The position numbers and the translations under genes are program-made. A stretch of DNA of 64,000 bases, from the NCBI GenBank assembly GCA_003222135.1, contig QHUM01000039.1:62001-126000 (forward strand), in the 5' to 3' direction. This stretch comes from Gemmatimonadota bacterium (lineage in GTDB: Bacteria > Gemmatimonadota > Gemmatimonadetes > Gemmatimonadales > GWC2-71-9). Under the pieces are notes generated by a model. It was not told the DNA's origin, did not search any database, and worked only from the letters and a program-made list of their open reading frames with translations. Of this stretch, positions 58,604-64,000 are shown one piece after another (within the stretch, counting starts at the first letter, position 1; each line of letters opens with the position of its first letter).

Positions 58604-59440
58604 ATGTCTCGCGTCATCGCCATCGCTAACCAGAAGGGCGGCGTCGGGAAGACGACCACCGCCGTCAACCTCGCCGCGTCGCTGGCGACCGCCGAGCGCA
58701 AGACTCTGCTCGTCGACGCTGACCCGCAGGCGAACTCGACAAGCGGCGTCGGCATCGAACGCGATCGCATCCGGCACTCGCTGTACGACGCGTTACTCGA
58801 CGGCCGCCCACTGGTCGACGCACGCTTTGCCCACGTGCACTTCCCGTATCTCGACGTCGTCCCCGCCACCCAGGATCTCGTCGGCGCCGAGCTCGAGCTC
58901 GTCGGCAAACAAGGGCGCGAAGCGATGATGCGGCGCGCCCTGCAGGCGATCCGCGACCAGTACCAGTACATCATCATCGACTGCCCCCCGTCGCTCGGAC
59001 TGCTCACGCTCAACATGCTCACGGCGGCGGACAGCGTGCTGATCCCCATTCAGTGCGAGTACTACGCGCTGGAAGGCCTGTCTCAGCTGCTCAACACGGT
59101 GAAGCTGGTGCAACGCAATTTCAACCCGGCGCTCGCCATCGACGGCGTGCTGCTGACGATGTTCGATGCCCGCCTGAACCTCAGCAAACAGGTCGCCGAC
59201 GAAGCGAAGGAATACTTCGGCTCCCAGATGTTCGGCATCACCATCCCCCGCAACGTCCGACTCGCCGAGGCGCCCAGCTTCGGGAAGCCGATCTTGCTGT
59301 ACGACGTGCAGTCCGTGGGGGCGAAGAGCTATTTGGCCGTGGCGCAGGAGCTGATCCGTCGGGTCGAGCGCGCCGGCGCCGCGGCTTCCGTTCCCCCTGC
59401 CCCGCCCGCTCCTGAACCGCTGCCGGAGGTGCCCGCATGA
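58604..59440 (+). CDS. parA: Chromosome-partitioning ATPase ParA
   Basis: The 278-aa protein has the deviant Walker A NQKGGVGKTTTAVNLA, Walker A' LLVDADPQANST and Walker B YIIIDCPPSLGLLTLNML. The C-terminal 20 residues are Pro/Ala rich. It moves origin regions with ParB. The end overlaps parB as ATGA. Confidence 0.96.
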   Translation: MSRVIAIANQKGGVGKTTTAVNLAASLATAERKTLLVDADPQANSTSGVGIERDRIRHSLYDALLDGRPLVDARFAHVHFPYLDVVPATQDLVGAELELVGKQGREAMMRRALQAIRDQYQYIIIDCPPSLGLLTLNMLTAADSVLIPIQCEYYALEGLSQLLNTVKLVQRNFNPALAIDGVLLTMFDARLNLSKQVADEAKEYFGSQMFGITIPRNVRLAEAPSFGKPILLYDVQSVGAKSYLAVAQELIRRVERAGAAASVPPAPPAPEPLPEVPA

Positions 59441-60333
59441 CGGAAACCATCGCTGGTCGCCGTCGTCTCGGTCGGGGGCTCGAGGCCCTGCTGGGACCCA
59501 CGCGCGAAGAAGCCGAACGCGAAGGCAGCCTCGTCGAGCTGGCGATCGCCGACATTCGGCCCAACCCGTACCAGCCGCGGCGGGACGTCGATCCGGCCGC
59601 CCTGGAAGAGTTGAAAGCGTCGATTCTCAAAGCGGGGCTGTTGCAGCCGGTCGTGGTGCGCGCCGCCCCTGGCGACCGCGCCCCCGGCTACGAGTTGATC
59701 GCCGGTGAGCGCCGGCTGCGCGCCTGTCAGGCGCTGGGCTGGGAGCGGATCCCCGCGGTGAAGCGCGATGTGGATGACCGCACGGTGCTGACGCTCGCGC
59801 TGATCGAGAACCTGCAACGCGACGACCTGTCGCCGGTCGACGAGGCGCGCGGCTACGAGCGTCTCATCGCCGAGTTCAGCCTCACCCAGCAGGACGTCGC
59901 CGACGCGGTGGGACGCGACCGCTCCACCGTGGCCAACGCGCTCCGACTCCTCAAGCTCCCGGCGGGCGTGCTCGCGTTGCTGCACGAAGGTCGGCTGTCG
60001 GTCGGGCACGCGCGCGCGCTGCTCGCGCTCGATGACCCGCGCGCGGTGGCGGCGGTCGCCAAGGAAGCCGTGGACCTGGGGCTGTCCGTGCGTGATGTCG
60101 AGGATCGGGTGCGGGGCGGCCGGGCGCCGGTGCGGCGGCCGCGCTTGAAGCAGGGACTCGGGGCAGCGCCCGAAGTGCGCCGCATCGAGGACGCGCTGCG
60201 CCGCCGCCTCGGCACCGACGTGCGCGTCACGCTGCGGGCCAAAGGGAAGGGGCAGATCCACCTCAACTTTTATTCGAACGACGACCTCGCGCGCCTGCTC
60301 GAGCTGATTCTGGGAACGCCGTTCGACGGATGA
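59437..60333 (+). CDS. parB: Chromosome-partitioning protein ParB
   Basis: The 298-aa protein has the CTP-binding N-terminal domain (NPYQPRRDVD, ELIAGERRLRACQALGW, ALIENLQRDDLSPVDEARGY), a helix-turn-helix (SLTQQDVADAVGRDRSTVANALRLL) and a C-terminal dimerisation region. It binds the nearby parS sites and spreads from them. It overlaps the next gene as ATGA. Confidence 0.96.
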   Translation: MTETIAGRRRLGRGLEALLGPTREEAEREGSLVELAIADIRPNPYQPRRDVDPAALEELKASILKAGLLQPVVVRAAPGDRAPGYELIAGERRLRACQALGWERIPAVKRDVDDRTVLTLALIENLQRDDLSPVDEARGYERLIAEFSLTQQDVADAVGRDRSTVANALRLLKLPAGVLALLHEGRLSVGHARALLALDDPRAVAAVAKEAVDLGLSVRDVEDRVRGGRAPVRRPRLKQGLGAAPEVRRIEDALRRRLGTDVRVTLRAKGKGQIHLNFYSNDDLARLLELILGTPFDG

Positions 60334-61118
60334 AGCACAAGAGCGTCACCATCGTCGTCCACACCGATGGCGAGCTCGAATCCCGCCAGTACCGGGTGCC
60401 GTTGTGGGCCTTCGAAGTCGGGAAATGGACCGCGGGCGGCATCGCGGTCTTGGTCGTGCTGTTCTTCTTGTTCGCCGGACCGATCACGCGCAATGCGGTT
60501 CGGGCGCAATTCCTCGACCGGCAGGTAGCGCGTCTGCAGGAGGAGAACGGCCGCGTGCAGCAGCTCGCCGCCGCGCTGAACCGGGCGGAGGCCAACTACC
60601 AGGAGCTGCGGCAGCTGCTGGGGGTGAAAGCGCCGCCCGAAAAGGTCGTGGTCCGGGCCGACCTGCCGCGCGCGCTGGCCGTGCGGGCGCGGGCGCCCGG
60701 CGCGCCGCCGCGCCCCGCGTCCGACTCCGCGTCGCCGCTCCACTGGCCGCTCGACGACGGCGGCTTCGTGACCCGCGGGCAGGTGCAGGCGGGAGATCCC
60801 GCCGAGTCGCACCCCGGCATCGATATCGCCGTGCCGACCGGGACGGCGGTGCGCGCCGCCGCCGCAGGCGTCGTGGCGCATGCTGGCACGGACCCCGCCT
60901 ACGGCCTGTTCGTCCTCTTGCGGCACATTGACGGATATGAGACGATGTATGGACACGCCTCGCGGCTGGTGGTGCGCGAAGGCGACTCGGTAGTGGCGGG
61001 GCAGGTGATCGCGCTCTCGGGTAGCTCCGGGCGATCCACCGCGCCGCACCTCCATTTCGAAATCCGCCGCGAGGGCAAGTCGCTCGATCCCCTCACGGTC
61101 ATGAAACGGGAGAACTGA
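60330..61118 (+). CDS. Membrane-anchored M23 peptidase
   Basis: The 262-aa protein has a membrane helix at about residues 34-52, a coiled coil (residues 55-95) and a C-terminal LytM domain. The zinc ligands are in HPGIDIAVPTGT and APHLHFEIRRE, with YGHASRL between, so an active endopeptidase is likely. It is coupled to parB and followed at 1 base by the bactofilin gene, the pattern in which bactofilins guide M23 enzymes. Confidence 0.92.
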   Translation: MKHKSVTIVVHTDGELESRQYRVPLWAFEVGKWTAGGIAVLVVLFFLFAGPITRNAVRAQFLDRQVARLQEENGRVQQLAAALNRAEANYQELRQLLGVKAPPEKVVVRADLPRALAVRARAPGAPPRPASDSASPLHWPLDDGGFVTRGQVQAGDPAESHPGIDIAVPTGTAVRAAAAGVVAHAGTDPAYGLFVLLRHIDGYETMYGHASRLVVREGDSVVAGQVIALSGSSGRSTAPHLHFEIRREGKSLDPLTVMKREN

Positions 61119-61119
61119 C

Positions 61120-61530
61120 ATGGCCATCTTCACCGAGAAGGGGCACGGCGCTCCAGAGAGCGAAACCGGCCTCTCGATCATCGGCACCGGCATGCGCGTC
61201 GTCGGGGACATCACCGCTGAAGGGGTGGTGAAGATCGAAGGAACCGTGGTCGGTACCGTGCGCGCCGGGCGTCAGGTCCTAGTCGGGAAGGGCGGGGAAG
61301 TGGAAGGGGACGTGATCTCCCGTGAAGCGATCATCGGCGGCGAAGTCCGGGGGAGCATCCGCGCCGACGAGCGCGTCGAAATCCAGGCATCGTGCGTGGT
61401 GCACGGCGACATCGCGGCCAAGCGCTTGCTTGTGCAGGAGGGTGGAGAGATCAACGGTGTGGTGCGGATGGGCGAGACCGCCCTTGAGCCTGAGACCTTG
61501 GAGAAGGCTGCGGCGCCGCGGTCCTATTAG
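61120..61530 (+). CDS. Bactofilin
   Basis: The 136-aa protein is a right-handed beta-helix of short repeats (LSIIGTGMRVVGDITAEGVVK, then GGEVEGDVISREAIIGGEVRG), typical of bactofilins, the polymer-forming cytoskeletal proteins of cell shape. It has short disordered ends. Its gene follows the M23 gene directly, as seen in other bacteria. Confidence 0.93.
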   Translation: MAIFTEKGHGAPESETGLSIIGTGMRVVGDITAEGVVKIEGTVVGTVRAGRQVLVGKGGEVEGDVISREAIIGGEVRGSIRADERVEIQASCVVHGDIAAKRLLVQEGGEINGVVRMGETALEPETLEKAAAPRSY

Positions 61531-61640
61531 GCCGCGCTAGATATCCACACGTCAGCGTTTCCCGCATGTGGATTGTTTATCTCGCTACTACACAGTGACT
61601 TATAGATTTCCCCATGTGGGAATCTCACGTCAGTGTCCCT
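61531..61640. other. Cluster of DnaA-box-like motifs after the bactofilin gene
   Basis: ATATCCACA (61541-61549) matches the DnaA-box consensus at 8 of 9 positions. TGTGGATTG (61567-61575) matches at 7 of 9 in reverse. TGTGGGAAT (61615-61623) is the variant seen at the dnaA-dnaN spacer. TTTCCC-GCATGTGGATT and TTTCCCCATGTGGGAA are related arms. CACGTCAG appears twice (61549-61556 and 61626-61633). It may bind DnaA and titrate it, or regulate the neighbouring genes. Confidence 0.5.
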
Positions 61641-61686
61641 AGGCTGCCGCGCTAATGTCATCATACTGTCACCGCCGGACCGGCTG

Positions 61687-62435
61687 ATGCAGCTCGGGGA
61701 GTTGGTCACGTACCTCGACGCTTACCTGCGCGTCGGCGAGGTGCCGGACGCGCCCCACGCGCTCAATGGGCTACAGGTGACGAAGACTGGGGACGTCGGG
61801 CGCCTTGCCGCGGCCGTCGATCTGTGCGAAGCGACCGTGAGAATGGCGGTCGAGCAGCGGAGCGACCTGCTGCTGGTGCATCACGGGCTCTTCTGGGGTG
61901 GGCCGAAGCCGCTCACCGGACCCGCGTACCGACGCGTGGCGGGACTCGTGCAGAACAACGTCGCGCTCTACAGCGCGCACCTCCCGCTGGACATGCATCC
62001 CGAGGTCGGCAACAACGCGGTGCTCGCGCGGCAGCTGGGCGTCACGCTGCGCGGTGGGTTCGGCACGGAGTACGGCGTGCCGATCGGCGTGTGGGGGGAG
62101 CTGGACACCTCGCGCGAGGCACTGCAGCAGCAGGTCGCCGCGGCGCTCGGGGCCACGCCGCGCGTCCTGGCGTTCGGCCCGGAGCGGGTGCGCCGTGTGG
62201 GGATCGTCACCGGAGGGGCCGGTTCGATGATCGGCCAGGCGCGAGCGGCGGGACTCGACACCTACGTCACGGGCGAAGGGGCGCACCATACGTTCTTCGA
62301 TGCCGAAGAACTGGGCGTGAACGTCTTCTATGCCGGGCACTACGCGACGGAGACGGTCGGGATCAAGGCGCTGGCGGAACACCTGTGCGCGAAGTTCGGA
62401 CTCCCCTGGACTTTCCTCGACCACCCGACGGGTCT

Positions 62436-62439
<4 letters not shown>
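61687..62439 (+). CDS. NIF3-family (GTP cyclohydrolase I type 2 homologue) protein
   Basis: The 250-aa protein has metal-binding motifs LLLVHHGLFWGG, YSAHLPLDMHPEVGNN and GEGAHHTFFDAEELG with FYAGHYATETVG, as in the NIF3 toroid. The enzymatic role is unsettled in the family. It is a single-domain form without the YqfO insert. The stop overlaps the MFS gene as GTGA. Confidence 0.88.
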
Positions 62440-63637
<1,198 letters not shown>

Positions 63638-63641
<4 letters not shown>

Positions 63642-64000
63642 GGGACCACGAAGATGCCTACGTCCCCGCCGTAGTCATCCGGCGCGCGTGTCGCGCCGGC
63701 CGGCACGATCCACGCCGCCCCGTCGATTCGGACGTCGATGCGGTGCACGCCGCTCGTGATGGGCAGCACGACTTCCCAGATGCCACCCCCGGCCCGGCTG
63801 AGGGCCAGCGGTTGCCAGTCGGTGAAATCCCCCGCGACCTCCACTCGTATGGCGTCCGCGACGTGCACCACCAGCCGCACGGGCCTGCTGCGATCCACCT
63901 GCACCTCGAGCCGCGCGCTGGTCGAGGTGCCGGCGCCGTCCGCCCCGGCACCGCGCGGCGCCGTGCGGTCTCGCGAGATCGTGTGACGGGGAGCCGCTGT
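63638..64000 (-). CDS. Protein with a C-terminal CBM48/AMPK-type glycogen-binding domain (partial)
   Basis: The frame is open from the window end to TAG at 63640-63638, so only the last 120 codons are seen. They contain an Ala/Gly-rich linker and a domain with RVEVAGDFTDWQPLALSR and WEVVLPITSGVHRIDVRIDG, typical of glycogen-binding CBM48 modules. The N-terminal part lies outside the window. It may be a membrane-anchored or regulatory protein. Confidence 0.78.

Overview
The window is about 64 kb of compact, GC-rich bacterial chromosome near the replication origin. It opens inside the 3' end of dnaA, followed by a probable oriC and dnaN. It ends about 5 kb past a mnmG-parS-parA-parB cluster. 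The gene set suggests a Gram-negative (outer-membrane) bacterium of the Gemmatimonadota or a close relative. The reasons are four Hanks-type Ser/Thr kinases in 20 kb, a GWxTD-domain lipoprotein, a bactofilin beside parAB, a SufR-SufBCDSU operon, many predicted lipoproteins and very high GC. This placement is inference from gene content only.

Layout. 1-1606: dnaA end, candidate oriC, dnaN. 1603-5747: mtgA head to head with a transmembrane kinase, then a coupled three-gene envelope operon. 5755-6128: RNase P RNA (minus strand). 6169-14276: a large lipoprotein, a kinase fused to a sulfatase-modifying-factor domain, a kinase/TPR pair and small envelope proteins. 14399-19764: AraC-type regulator, chemoreceptor, lipoproteins, TPR protein. 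19882-22743: a sigma-54-type activator coupled to pyrE, then a kinase. 22785-30339: GWxTD lipoprotein, Slt-type lytic transglycosylase, cold-shock protein, polA, type IV pilin. 30336-37874: MMPL exporter, matrixin-like protease, AmrS radical SAM enzyme, serine hydrolase, DCC protein, SufT-like protein, RNase D and a 56-aa protein. 37901-45084: PLP enzyme, thioesterase-hydrolase fusion, ferredoxin, M50 protease, a TetR locus with duplicated operators and a probably frameshifted gene, and a cyclase. 45086-47807: thiC under a TPP riboswitch, a deviant peptide deformylase, a MobA-like transferase. 47916-53771: the SUF operon. 53826-56049: a NatAB-like ABC exporter. 56047-56587: a small putative mobile element carrying a four-helix-bundle gene. 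56601-64000: mnmG, two parS sites, parA, parB, M23 peptidase, bactofilin, a second group of DnaA-box-like sites, a NIF3 protein, an MFS transporter and the end of a CBM48-like protein.

How the genes relate. Replication and segregation functions bracket the window. Several genes serve the cell wall: mtgA, slt, the M23 peptidase and the bactofilin. Fe-S assembly is one tightly coupled regulon whose promoter overlaps a small palindrome. Translational coupling (ATGA/GTGA overlaps) is very common, and four convergent pairs share a 4-nt bidirectional stop. No gene-free stretch longer than 300 bases exists apart from the one holding rnpB. I see no tRNA, rRNA or CRISPR array.

The items most worth following up are the 541-bp element with 42-bp terminal inverted repeats around the four-helix-bundle gene; a hairpin abutting the start codon of the kinase-SUMF1 gene; ACT/AGT palindromes at the origin and in front of pyrE; the double operator and split reading frame at the TetR locus; and the activator with a GAFTDA loop coupled to pyrE.
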